A stretch of 44,317 nucleotides of DNA from Candidatus Eremiobacterota bacterium (GTDB taxonomy: Bacteria; Vulcanimicrobiota; CADAWZ01; Ess09-12), in NCBI GenBank assembly GCA_031082125.1, contig JAVHLM010000001.1, positions 215,555-259,871 on the forward strand, read 5' to 3'. A program made the position numbers and the translations under genes. The notes under the pieces were generated by a model that searched no databases, had not been told where the DNA came from, and saw only the letters and a program-made list of their open reading frames with translations. The stretch's first letter is position 1. Each line of letters opens with the position of its first letter. Shown one piece after another: positions 16,142 to 23,742 of the stretch.

Positions 16142-16167
16142 AAAAGTATCGCCGGGGCGATACTTTT
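16142..16167 (-). terminator. Hairpin between HNH toxin and SUKH immunity genes
   Basis: AAAAGTATCGCC (16142-16153) and GGCGATACTTTT (16156-16167) are perfect inverted repeats two bases apart. Read on the minus strand, the stem is followed by a T-rich stretch (TTTTACTTTT) and then the AAGGAG site of the SUKH gene. It could be a partial terminator or an operator. Confidence 0.55.
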
Positions 16168-16194
16168 AATATACTCCGCGCAGATCCATATTCC

Positions 16195-16923
16195 CTACCG
16201 GGAGCGGGGACTTTCCGTCACGTAGGAGGGGTCGGGGGGATAGATGAAGCCCCTGGGCATGGGCCACTCCATGTGCCTCACCTCGTCAGTGCCGTCGGGC
16301 ATGCCTTCTATCTGCTGCGTCTGGTAGTTGGTTATCGCCTGGTGGGCCGGCTTATTCCTGATGAGCACAAAGTTGGAAAAATCATTGGTACCGCCGTCAT
16401 CGAGAGGGAGCTTGTGGTGCACCTGGAATCCCGGGGGCACCTTGCCGTTCTGCATCATCTGGATGTCGGTGTCATTGAGGCCTGCCTGCCTGAGGGCATC
16501 GAGCTTTTCAGGATCGTTGCCAAGATCCTTCATGAACGATCGGCGGACCCTGTTGTTGAACTGCTTGCGCAGTGCCGCCTGCTCTTCCTCGTCCCGCTTC
16601 TTGTAGGCAAGGTCGATGATATCGACTCCTTTGAGAGTCACATTCTTGTTTCCCATGGGAAGGGTGATCTCGTCGGCGCCGCCACTGCCTTCACGCTCAC
16701 CGGGCCCCGCGATGTCCATAAGCTTTTCCTCGAACTGCTGCGATGCCTGGAGGGCTTTCCCCTTCACATGGGGCTGTTTAATCCCCTCTGAAGACTGCTG
16801 TTCCTCGACATCCGAGGCTTCGGCCCCCGTTGCGCTTCCGGCAGCATCAGGCTCCTTCTTGCCTTTGAGGGGTGATGCATCTGACGAGCCGATTACCCTT
16901 GTGACATTTCCATAGACATCCAT
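16195..16923 (-). CDS. HNH nuclease toxin candidate
   Basis: The protein has 242 residues from the ATG at 16923 (GAGGGAG upstream). Residues 1-115 are polar and low complexity, probably a delivery or trafficking part. The C-terminal domain (about 125-205) is HNH: QAGLNDTDIQMMQNGKVPPG leads into VHHKLPLDDGG (His169/His170), then Asn184 in DFSNFVLI and His194 in KPAHQAITNY, which is the ββα-metal nuclease pattern of polymorphic toxins. It would cut DNA (or RNA) in a target cell. No signal peptide is seen, so export would need a dedicated system; the source of export is unknown. A SUKH gene lies directly downstream, the usual partner. Confidence 0.8.
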   Translation of the reverse strand: MDVYGNVTRVIGSSDASPLKGKKEPDAAGSATGAEASDVEEQQSSEGIKQPHVKGKALQASQQFEEKLMDIAGPGEREGSGGADEITLPMGNKNVTLKGVDIIDLAYKKRDEEEQAALRKQFNNRVRRSFMKDLGNDPEKLDALRQAGLNDTDIQMMQNGKVPPGFQVHHKLPLDDGGTNDFSNFVLIRNKPAHQAITNYQTQQIEGMPDGTDEVRHMEWPMPRGFIYPPDPSYVTESPRSR

Positions 16924-17540
16924 GCCACTCCCTCGCTTTCTTCTGTACACACTTCTTCTTAATCACTTATCACTACATTATGAAAAAAGTAAAGGGCCCG
17001 GCCCGGAATCCCGGCACTTCAAGGTTTTCACGCTCCGGCGCGCCGGAGCCACCCATGGCGGTTCACAAAGATTTAACATCAGGAAAGGGAATTTTTACCT
17101 CGAGGCAACAAAATGGCAATGTCTCTATGAGATAATAAAGCGGGGGAGGCCCGCTCCTCCCTCACTGCCAGGGAGCCCTCCCGAAGCCCCGCAAAGACTT
17201 TATCTCCTGAGCGGTACTATTCATCCTGAACAATCACGCCTCACAGGCAGGCAGGCGTGCGCAGGTTCCGTTCCCGTGCCGGCCTCAACACACCAGAACA
17301 CGCCCTGAGCCTCAGGATTCCGGGGGCCTTCCGGGAGTGCCCTTTCGCAGAGTTCCCCCTGTTTCAGGGACTGCCCCGGGCTCCCGGAATTGACAGAGCC
17401 TCATAAAATCGATTCCTCCAGATATTTCAACGATGAAACCCTTTGCTCATGAAGATTCCGCGAGAGGCTGAACACCGGATCCTGACCTGCTGCGAGGCCG
17501 AAAGCCTGTCCCCATTATTTCACAGGAGGTTCTTTGACGA
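16924..17540. other. 617-base gap between divergent toxin and FHIPEP genes
   Basis: I see no convincing gene in this stretch. It holds GC-rich inverted repeats, notably a perfect 18-base palindrome at 17032-17049, a GGAG/CTCC stem near 17147-17160, and an AT-rich part near 16955-16990 that probably contains the minus-strand toxin promoter. The CAGGAGG site of the FHIPEP gene is at 17522-17528. Confidence 0.6.
17032..17049. repeat. Perfect 18-base GC-rich palindrome
   Basis: GCTCCGGCGCGCCGGAGC reads the same on both strands. It lies about 110 bases upstream of the toxin gene and about 490 bases upstream of the FHIPEP gene. It could be a regulator binding site or a cruciform; no T-run follows, so it is not a classic terminator. 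Confidence 0.6.
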
Positions 17541-19754
17541 ATGCGCAAGCACATGCCGCCATCCCGCTCCCCCGGCTGCCCCTCTCTTCTGACGCTCCTA
17601 TGCTGCACGGCATTGATTCTGCTCATTCCGGCCCTGATTTACATGGCCCCTGTTGACAGCCTCATCTTCGTAAGCCTTGCCCTCTCTCTGCTCCTTACGC
17701 TCCTCGCTTCCTCGGGGTGGCAGGCTTTCACCAGGTTTTTCCCTACGGCAGCCCTCCTGGTCACCTTTTTCCAGGTCACGGTATTCCTGACAGGAACCGC
17801 GAAAATCCTGTCCGGGGCTATCATCTGCGGCCATGGAGGCTCCAGCCCGGCAGGCACCATAATCCCCTCATGCGGAAACCTTATCGTGTCCGGGAACTCC
17901 CTGACGGGCCTTTTGATGTTCATTGCCCTTGCCGCCATACAAATCCTTTTCATCATGTCACACTCAGAGCGCATCAGCCAAATGGCCGCGAGGTTTACTC
18001 TCGACGCAATGCCGGGCTTTCAGATGGCCGTTGACGCGGACTTTCACTCGGGGCTCGCCACCGCCGAGGCGGCAAAGGCAAGGAGGAGAGCCATCGAGAG
18101 CCTGGCTGATTTTTACGGATCCATGGACGGCCTTGCAAACATCAAGAGATATGCAGTGATTGCCGAGCTTGCAGTGATGGCGCTCGCAGCCCTGGCAGGC
18201 ACAGTAAAAGGCGTTCTGGCTCACATGGAGTGGCATTCGGCACTGCATAATCTCATCCCCTATATTATCGGTAACGGGGCGCTTGCCACGGCATCGTCCC
18301 TGCTGGTTTCCACCGCCATGAACGTGGTGGGAGCAAGAGAGTGCGAGAAGGCAAATTTCGGTGAGGACATCGTGAAGCAACAGACCAAAGCGGCACCAGG
18401 TGCGTTTTACTCACTGGCGGTGATCTTCGGCGTCCTCGGCCTGCTTGACCTTACAGGCATATTGAAATTCTCGAGGCTCCCCTGGTTTCTTGCCGCTGAA
18501 GTCTGCGTGCTGATGGGAAAGATGGTGGAGAAAAAGGCGGCTCTTGACAAAGTGACCACCTATGTCGCCACCGGCGGGCAAAGCGAAAAAGGCCCTTCCG
18601 AGCCTCAGGGAAAAGCGGTGCAGGAGTTTTCCGCACCTCAGGCGCCGCCTCTCTCCATCGAGTTTCACCCCGATCTTTACCTTACCCTGGATCAGCAGTG
18701 CCTTGCCGCAAAAGCAGTCGAGGCCTCTAAAACGCTTTCAGGGAAGCTGGGCTTCCCTGTCCCGGCAGCGCAATTCCTGCCTTGCAGCTCCCTCTCCGAG
18801 AAGACCTTTGTAATAAGAATTCACGGTATCACCGCGGCAGCGGGCTTTCTCGAAGGGGAGCGCCTCCTTGCGAAAGGGCCGGTGCAAGTCCTGGCGGAGC
18901 GTGACGGGATAAGAATGGTGGAGCACTGCGACAGCTCGCCGGGCCTCTGGATTGAACGCTCCGGGAAAGATGAAGCCCTCAATGCCGGGCTCACCCTTCT
19001 CGAGCCCGCCGATGTCCTTGTGAAGAGGCTTGAAAAAGCCATTCTGCTCCATGCCCCCTACCTTCTGGACCGGTCACATGTGACAGATCTTATCAGCAAT
19101 GGGAGCAACGAGTGGCCCGAGCTGGCCAGGGCCGTAAAAAGAGACAGTATCACGGTGGAAAAGGTGGAGAAGACTCTTCAGAACCTCCTCTGGGAAGGGC
19201 TCCCCATAGCAGAAATCAAGCCCCTCATGAACATCATCGCCTGTAACAGGATGGAAGATCCCGAAACTCTTGCCGAGCTCGGCCGGCTCGCCATGAAGAA
19301 GGCTGTCTGCTGCAGCTGCCGGGACAGCGACGGCACGCTCCATGCCCTTTTCCTTGATGATGAAATCAAGGACTACCTCCTTCACCATCTCTGCAGGACC
19401 TGCGAAGGCTCATACCTCGCGCTGGACCCTGAAACAAAGGGGGACCTCCTGCTCGCACTGGCAGGCGCGGTCAGAAAGCTCGCACAAGCAGGGCACCCCG
19501 TGGTGCTCATCACTGAGCCAGCCCTCAGGCCCTCGTTGAAGCGCCTCACCGACCAGCTCATGCCGGACCTCCCGGTCCTTTCCAGCGACGAAATGACTGT
19601 TGACAGCCTCGTAGTATATTCCGGCCTGGTCTCTCTCAATGACAGCGGGAGGGTAAAGGAGCCTCACTCCCTGCCGAATGACTTCCCGGAGCCCCTGGCC
19701 TCCCGGGGGATGGAAAAACTCCCCTGCTTGAGGGCTTTCACAAAGTCCGCGTAA
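17541..19754 (+). CDS. FHIPEP-family (FlhA/SctV-like) type III export gate protein, orphan and divergent
   Basis: The protein has 737 residues, slightly longer than FlhA. About eight membrane helices fall between 15 and 330 in the FlhA pattern. The cytoplasmic loop carries the family hallmark ARFTLDAMPGFQMAVDAD (150-167), followed by RRRAIESLADFYGSMDG (181-197), which matches FlhA/SctV. The loop GHGGSSPAGTIIPSCGNLIVSGN (97-119) also aligns with FlhA. The usual FRLALN stretch is changed to FQVTVF at about 77-82. The C-terminal 350 residues (FVIRIHG, then MEDPETLAELGRLAMKKAV) follow the FlhA cytosolic domain. In flagella and injectisomes this protein forms the nonameric export gate. No other export gene is in the window. 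The last 91 bases overlap the PHP gene on the opposite strand. Confidence 0.85.
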   Translation: MRKHMPPSRSPGCPSLLTLLCCTALILLIPALIYMAPVDSLIFVSLALSLLLTLLASSGWQAFTRFFPTAALLVTFFQVTVFLTGTAKILSGAIICGHGGSSPAGTIIPSCGNLIVSGNSLTGLLMFIALAAIQILFIMSHSERISQMAARFTLDAMPGFQMAVDADFHSGLATAEAAKARRRAIESLADFYGSMDGLANIKRYAVIAELAVMALAALAGTVKGVLAHMEWHSALHNLIPYIIGNGALATASSLLVSTAMNVVGARECEKANFGEDIVKQQTKAAPGAFYSLAVIFGVLGLLDLTGILKFSRLPWFLAAEVCVLMGKMVEKKAALDKVTTYVATGGQSEKGPSEPQGKAVQEFSAPQAPPLSIEFHPDLYLTLDQQCLAAKAVEASKTLSGKLGFPVPAAQFLPCSSLSEKTFVIRIHGITAAAGFLEGERLLAKGPVQVLAERDGIRMVEHCDSSPGLWIERSGKDEALNAGLTLLEPADVLVKRLEKAILLHAPYLLDRSHVTDLISNGSNEWPELARAVKRDSITVEKVEKTLQNLLWEGLPIAEIKPLMNIIACNRMEDPETLAELGRLAMKKAVCCSCRDSDGTLHALFLDDEIKDYLLHHLCRTCEGSYLALDPETKGDLLLALAGAVRKLAQAGHPVVLITEPALRPSLKRLTDQLMPDLPVLSSDEMTVDSLVVYSGLVSLNDSGRVKEPHSLPNDFPEPLASRGMEKLPCLRAFTKSA

Positions 19755-20299
19755 GTTTCTATGGGAGTAGGAAATTCTGTCCAGACCAGAAAGAAATTTT
19801 TTGCCGAATGGGCATCAGAGCCTGCCGTCATGGGCTTTTCAAGCTCCCTGGAGAGATCCATGGCCATCTGGTTCATCCAGGGGCTTCGCAGGCACTTCCC
19901 GTTGATCGCCTCGATGGCATCAATATAAGGGGCTACGTCGTATTTGATCTCATGCACATGCTCTTCCGTGAAAAACTCGAAGGGATGGGCCCAGATGACG
20001 GCCACCGCGGGATCGGGAAGAGATACGACGGGAAAGCGCATGATATGCTGGAACTCGTCAAGGTGCTCAGAAAAGAGGAGAAAATCGCCCCATTCGGTGG
20101 TAATCTCCATTGCAGGGAAGTAAAGGATCCCGTGTTTGCCGAGCTCCTCCCTGAGGTAGTCGCTGTCACCCAGGGAATCGCCATGATTGGTCGTGACCAC
20201 GACGGCAGCCTCTTCCGAGCGCGCACCATGGACAAGCTGCAGAGGCGTAAAGGCGGAACAGGATGACGCCGTGGTATGCACATGGAGATCGATTCTCAT
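19664..20299 (-). CDS. PHP-domain phosphoesterase
   Basis: A metal-dependent phosphoesterase of the PHP family, 211 residues as a single domain. Metal ligands are visible as DLHVHTTASS (H6, H8), NHGDS near 38-42, AMEITTEWG (Glu about 65), IWAHPFEFF (His about 101) and GSDAHS near 165. Substrates in the family include histidinol phosphate, oligonucleotides and nucleotide signals, and nothing here decides between them. The ATG at 20299 has only a weak upstream ribosome-binding site, so translation may depend on the small gene 36 bases upstream on the same strand (20336-20458). The 3' end overlaps the FHIPEP gene by 91 bases, an unusually long antisense overlap. Confidence 0.88.
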   Translation of the reverse strand: MRIDLHVHTTASSCSAFTPLQLVHGARSEEAAVVVTTNHGDSLGDSDYLREELGKHGILYFPAMEITTEWGDFLLFSEHLDEFQHIMRFPVVSLPDPAVAVIWAHPFEFFTEEHVHEIKYDVAPYIDAIEAINGKCLRSPWMNQMAMDLSRELEKPMTAGSDAHSAKNFFLVWTEFPTPIETYADFVKALKQGSFSIPREARGSGKSFGRE

Positions 20300-20335
20300 G
20301 GGGGATACCTTTCGAAGAAGAAGCCCTTGCGTATT

Positions 20336-20458
20336 CTATGAGCCGTGGCCTTTATCCTTGTGATAATGGTGGTAGATCATCTTCCTCCCGGGAAAGGCAG
20401 GGGTCCCTGTCTGAGGCTTTGGCTGTGACGGGCTGGTAATGCGCTGCAGTGAATCCAT
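20336..20458 (-). CDS. Small His-rich protein upstream of the PHP gene
   Basis: A 40-residue open frame that I do not recognise. It begins MDSLQRITSPSQPKPQ, has a Pro-rich middle, and ends with MIYHHYHKDKGHGS, where four His in a short stretch could bind metal. Support for translation: GAGGTG lies 8 bases before the ATG at 20458, and an extended -10 (TGGTATAAT) lies about 22 bases further upstream. An alternative ATG at 20464 is too close to the ribosome-binding site. It ends 36 bases before the PHP gene on the same strand, so the two are likely co-transcribed. Confidence 0.55.
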   Translation of the reverse strand: MDSLQRITSPSQPKPQTGTPAFPGRKMIYHHYHKDKGHGS

Positions 20459-20479
20459 GTACATATCACCTCGGACAGT

Positions 20480-20488
20480 ATTATACCA
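20480..20488 (-). promoter_or_regulatory. Extended -10 promoter of the small His-rich gene / PHP gene
   Basis: On the minus strand TGGTATAAT (20488 to 20480) is a perfect extended -10. No good -35 is seen, which is normal for this promoter class. Confidence 0.6.
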
Positions 20489-20602
20489 CAAAAAGCGCAG
20501 GCAGGTATTGCAGAAAAGTTAACAGTTGGAGAGGCATGGCAGGCACGGGAGAAGGGATTCTCTGAGATGCACAGAACTACTCTTGAGAAAGGAGTTGAGG
20601 CC

Positions 20603-20689
20603 ATGGCAAAGGAAAAGGGTCCTGCTAAGAAAGAGAAAAAGAAGCCAAAGACCAAGGACAAAAAAGCGAAAAGCGAAAAAAAGGCTTAA
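20603..20689 (+). CDS. 28-residue Lys-rich mini-protein
   Basis: An open frame starting MAKEKGPAKKEKKKPKTKDK; about half the residues are Lys and the rest mostly Ala, Glu, Pro and Asp. GAAAGGAG lies 9 bases before the ATG, and an intrinsic terminator follows 29 bases after the stop, so it is a compact gene-like unit. An in-frame ATG at 20567 with GAAGGGATT upstream could lengthen it to 40 residues. The composition resembles the basic tail ending at position 132. A nucleic-acid-binding or charge-neutralising role is possible but unproven. Confidence 0.5.
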   Translation: MAKEKGPAKKEKKKPKTKDKKAKSEKKA

Positions 20690-20718
20690 AGGTATTTACC
20701 TATAGTGCATCAAGTAAT

Positions 20719-20740
20719 CCCGGCATGCCCGGGTTTTTTT
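20719..20740 (+). terminator. Intrinsic terminator after the Lys-rich mini-gene
   Basis: CCCGG (20719-20723) pairs with CCGGG (20729-20733) around the loop CATGC, followed by seven T. It ends only 18 bases before the M20 peptidase ATG, so that gene may be expressed by read-through or from a promoter overlapping this region. Confidence 0.75.
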
Positions 20741-20758
20741 GTACAAGGAGGTGCCCCC

Positions 20759-21922
20759 ATGCTCACCGTCCCCCGCCTTGAAAAACTTGATCTTTACCAC
20801 CATGAGGCCCTCTCGTTCCTCGTCAGGATTGCCGGCATTAACAGCGGCAGCTTCAACAGGGAGGGCATCTCTCAGGTCATGGAGGCCTGCGCCTCTTCCC
20901 TCGGGGAAGCGGGCTTCACCACGCAGAAGCTCGAGGGCAATCATTTTCTTGCTTCACGCAGGGGATTCCTGAGGCCAAGAGTGATGATCCTGGGCCACAT
21001 GGATACCGCCTTTGACGTGACACATCCCTTCAAGGAGGTCTTCTATGAGGGAGAGAGGCTCAGGGGGCCTGGCGTGAGCGACATGAAGGGGGGAATTGCT
21101 CTCGTGACCTTTGCCCTCCGCTACCTTGCCGAGCTGGGAAAACTTGATGACCGCACTGTCACTGTCCTTTTCAACTCAGACGAGGAAATCCACTCGCAGA
21201 GCTCCCGGCATGCCATCGAGGAGCAGGCACGCTCCCACGACCTCGTGATGGTCTTCGAGGGAGGGAAGCGTGTCGATGAGAAAACCACCACTTACGTATA
21301 CCAGCGCAGAGGGGCGGGGCTTGCCACCTTCACGGTGACGGGAAAGTCATCCCATGCCGGCACCGATCACGAAAAGGGCGTCAATGCCCTCGAAGAGCTG
21401 GGATACAAGGTCATAGAGCTTCAGAAGCTTACGGACTACGACGAGGGGACGACAGTAAGCGCCGCAGGCGACCTGGAGTTCCGGGATACAAGGAAAAATG
21501 TCGTCCCCGGGTGGGTGCGCTTCAATGTGGACTTCCGCTTCAAGACTCCAGGCGAGGCCGAAAGGCTCATTGAACAATTCAAAAAGATCGCCGCGACCCC
21601 CTACGTGCGGAACCGTTACGGCGAAACGGCAAAAACGGATCTTGACGTGAGAATAATGAGGCCTCCCATGGTCCCCAATGCCCAGTGCCTCAGGTTTGCC
21701 TCGATCCTGGAGGGCCTCGCCCGGGAGATTGACCATCCCATAGTGGAGAAGACAAGAGGGGGCGGGAGCGACGGCTGCTTCACTGCTGCCCTCGGCATCC
21801 CTACCCTCGACGGAGTGGGCCCCGTCGGCGACAACTGGCACACCGATAAGGAATACCTGGAGATCGCCTCGCTGAAAAAAAGGATGGAGCTCTTCATCTC
21901 CTTCTGGCACAGCCTCTTTTGA
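20759..21922 (+). CDS. M20-family metallopeptidase (carboxypeptidase G2/ArgE-DapE-like)
   Basis: A cytosolic two-zinc peptidase or deacylase of 387 residues. Ligands and catalytic residues are in place: GHMDTA (H80, D82 region), GVSDMKGG (D108 bridging), NSDEEIHS (Glu142 general base, Glu143 ligand), FEGG (Glu167) and the C-terminal histidine in DNWHTDKEYLE. The lid domain has GKSSHAGTDHEKGVNALEEL, typical of the CPG2 branch. The ATG at 20759 follows AAGGAGGTG by 5-6 bases. Likely substrates are C-terminal Glu/Asp peptides or N-acyl amino acids. There is no signal peptide. Confidence 0.9.
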   Translation: MLTVPRLEKLDLYHHEALSFLVRIAGINSGSFNREGISQVMEACASSLGEAGFTTQKLEGNHFLASRRGFLRPRVMILGHMDTAFDVTHPFKEVFYEGERLRGPGVSDMKGGIALVTFALRYLAELGKLDDRTVTVLFNSDEEIHSQSSRHAIEEQARSHDLVMVFEGGKRVDEKTTTYVYQRRGAGLATFTVTGKSSHAGTDHEKGVNALEELGYKVIELQKLTDYDEGTTVSAAGDLEFRDTRKNVVPGWVRFNVDFRFKTPGEAERLIEQFKKIAATPYVRNRYGETAKTDLDVRIMRPPMVPNAQCLRFASILEGLAREIDHPIVEKTRGGGSDGCFTAALGIPTLDGVGPVGDNWHTDKEYLEIASLKKRMELFISFWHSLF

Positions 21923-21960
21923 TCAGGCGGAGATGAGAAGCCTTTCCCCTTTTCTCTGCC

Positions 21961-21990
21961 TTGACTTCCGGGGCGCCTCTCATGTAGAAT
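21961..21990 (+). promoter_or_regulatory. Promoter of the M48 peptidase gene
   Basis: TTGACT at 21961-21966 and TAGAAT at 21985-21990 are 18 bp apart, giving a predicted start near 21997 and a leader of about 24 bases that contains the AAGGGGGGG ribosome-binding site. Confidence 0.65.
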
Positions 21991-22020
21991 CATAGTATAT
22001 CACAAAAAGGGGGGGTTCTT

Positions 22021-23673
22021 ATGAAGGCTCGGCTTGTTCTCGCTTCAACGGTGACGCTCACCGTCCTCGTCGGTTTCGTGGCGAGCATCGTGCTCGCGGC
22101 ACTTTATTTCTCAGGGTCACTCAACGCCTGGCTCATGATCGGCCTCACGATTGCCATCAATTTCATCATGTGGCTCCTGGCCCCGACGCTCCAGGACCTG
22201 ATGCTCTCCTGGGTTTATAAATCGAAGGTCATCTCTCTCGATGACCTTGCAGGGAAAAATGAAGGCGTGGCGCAGTTCCTGAGGGAAGTCTGCGAGAGGC
22301 ACAAGGTGAAAATCCCGTCGCTGCGCATCATCAATGACCTCAATCCCACGGCGTTCTGCTACGGCTCCGTGCCGAACAACTCAAGGCTCGTCGTCTCCGA
22401 AGGCATCTTCAACTACCTGGACACCGAGGAGTCAAAGACGGTCTTCGCCCACGAGATGGGGCACATAGTCAACAGGGACTTCATCGTGATGACGGTGGCC
22501 TCGACGCTGCTGCAGATCCTTTACGAGCTCTATGTGATCCTCGCCAGGAGCCGCTCGCGGAGCAGCAGCAATGACAAAAGTTTTCTCCCCCTCATAGGCC
22601 TCGTCGCTTATGTCTTCTACTTCATAGGCTCATACCTTCTCCTCTACCTCTCGAGGACCCGCGAGTACCTTGCTGACAGGTTCGCCGCCGAGGAGACGAA
22701 AAATCCCAACGCCCTCTCGTCAGCCCTCGTCAAGATTGCATACGGCATCGCCGAGCAGCCCGACACGGAGCAGACAAAAAGGCTCCTTGCGAGCACAAGA
22801 GCCCTTGGCATTTACGATTTCAAAGCCGCCGACTCCCTGGGCGGCGTCCAGAAAGCCTCGGCGACGGCTGTGGCGGAAAAAGAAGCCACGAGGATAATCG
22901 GCGTGGAAAAAGTATTTTTATTCGACCTTTACAACCCATGGGCCGCCGTGGCGGAGATCAACTCCACCCACCCCCTCACGGGCAAGAGAATAAAGGTCCT
23001 CAACGAGTCGGCCCGGGAGTTCGGCCTCGCACCCGCCTACAACTTCGAGGCCGTGGACCTCTACGGGAAAGCCATTGACAAGCAGCGCCTCTACAGCAAC
23101 TTCGCCTTCGAGGTCCTCATCTATTTCGCTCCCTTCATCGGCCTCCTTCTCGGCTTCATCCCCATGTTCTTCAATGAGAAGCTCGTCTTTCTCTTTATCG
23201 CGGGCTTAGGCATCGGGTTTATAATCAAGGGCCTCTACCGCTTCCCTTCGGGATCCTCTTTCGAGAAAACCACTGTCTATGATCTCATGTGCAATCCCTA
23301 CGCGAGCCCCCTCAGAGGCATCGCCGTCGAGGTCGAAGGCAGGGTCATTGGCCGCGCTGACTCGGGGAGCCAGGTATCCGAGGATTTCACCATCCAGGAC
23401 AGGTCCGGGTGCCTCATCATGCTCAACTATGAGAGCATCTGGGGACCAATCGGAAACCTGATAGTGGGCATGACGAAAACGGGAAAGCTTGTTGACAAGG
23501 AGGGCATCGCCAGGGGATGGTTCAGGCGGTCCATCTCGCAGCTCATCGACCTCCAGAGCTTCACCTATGAGGGAAACGTGATGGTGAGCTATACGCTCTT
23601 CTGGGCCATTGGCGGCGGCGCCATCGTGACTCTTATAGGGGCCGCCCTTACGGTGCTCATGATGATGAAATAG
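22021..23673 (+). CDS. HtpX-like M48 membrane metallopeptidase with extra C-terminal domain
   Basis: The protein has 550 residues, nearly twice the length of HtpX. Two membrane helices open the protein (5-30, 36-58). The zinc motif HEMGH is at 144-148 and the third ligand is Glu215 in SRTREYLADR, as in the M48 family. Two more membrane helices lie near 155-175 and 188-210. After the protease domain there are two further helices (about 355-400), then a soluble part (about 415-520) that looks beta-rich and could be OB-like (GIAVEVEGRVIGRADSG), and a final helix. HtpX proteases clear damaged membrane proteins at the inner membrane. The extra C-terminal module is unexplained. It has its own promoter. 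Confidence 0.9.
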   Translation: MKARLVLASTVTLTVLVGFVASIVLAALYFSGSLNAWLMIGLTIAINFIMWLLAPTLQDLMLSWVYKSKVISLDDLAGKNEGVAQFLREVCERHKVKIPSLRIINDLNPTAFCYGSVPNNSRLVVSEGIFNYLDTEESKTVFAHEMGHIVNRDFIVMTVASTLLQILYELYVILARSRSRSSSNDKSFLPLIGLVAYVFYFIGSYLLLYLSRTREYLADRFAAEETKNPNALSSALVKIAYGIAEQPDTEQTKRLLASTRALGIYDFKAADSLGGVQKASATAVAEKEATRIIGVEKVFLFDLYNPWAAVAEINSTHPLTGKRIKVLNESAREFGLAPAYNFEAVDLYGKAIDKQRLYSNFAFEVLIYFAPFIGLLLGFIPMFFNEKLVFLFIAGLGIGFIIKGLYRFPSGSSFEKTTVYDLMCNPYASPLRGIAVEVEGRVIGRADSGSQVSEDFTIQDRSGCLIMLNYESIWGPIGNLIVGMTKTGKLVDKEGIARGWFRRSISQLIDLQSFTYEGNVMVSYTLFWAIGGGAIVTLIGAALTVLMMMK

Positions 23674-23684
23674 CAATAAAAAAA

Positions 23685-23716
23685 GTGCACAGGGCTGATG
23701 GAACGGCCCTGTGCAC
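23685..23716. terminator. Terminator between M48 peptidase and amidohydrolase genes
   Basis: GTGCACAGGGC (23685-23695) pairs perfectly with GCCCTGTGCAC (23706-23716) around a 10-base loop. The A-run just upstream gives a T-run on the minus strand, so it is a classic terminator for the amidohydrolase gene. It probably also stops or protects the M48 transcript. Confidence 0.85.
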
Positions 23717-23742
23717 CTCACTGTCTTCAGGAAAGCCAGTCT

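Noticed and set aside
16922-17308. 128-residue plus-strand frame in the toxin/FHIPEP gap
   Set aside because: No ribosome-binding site and a composition unlike the neighbouring proteins.
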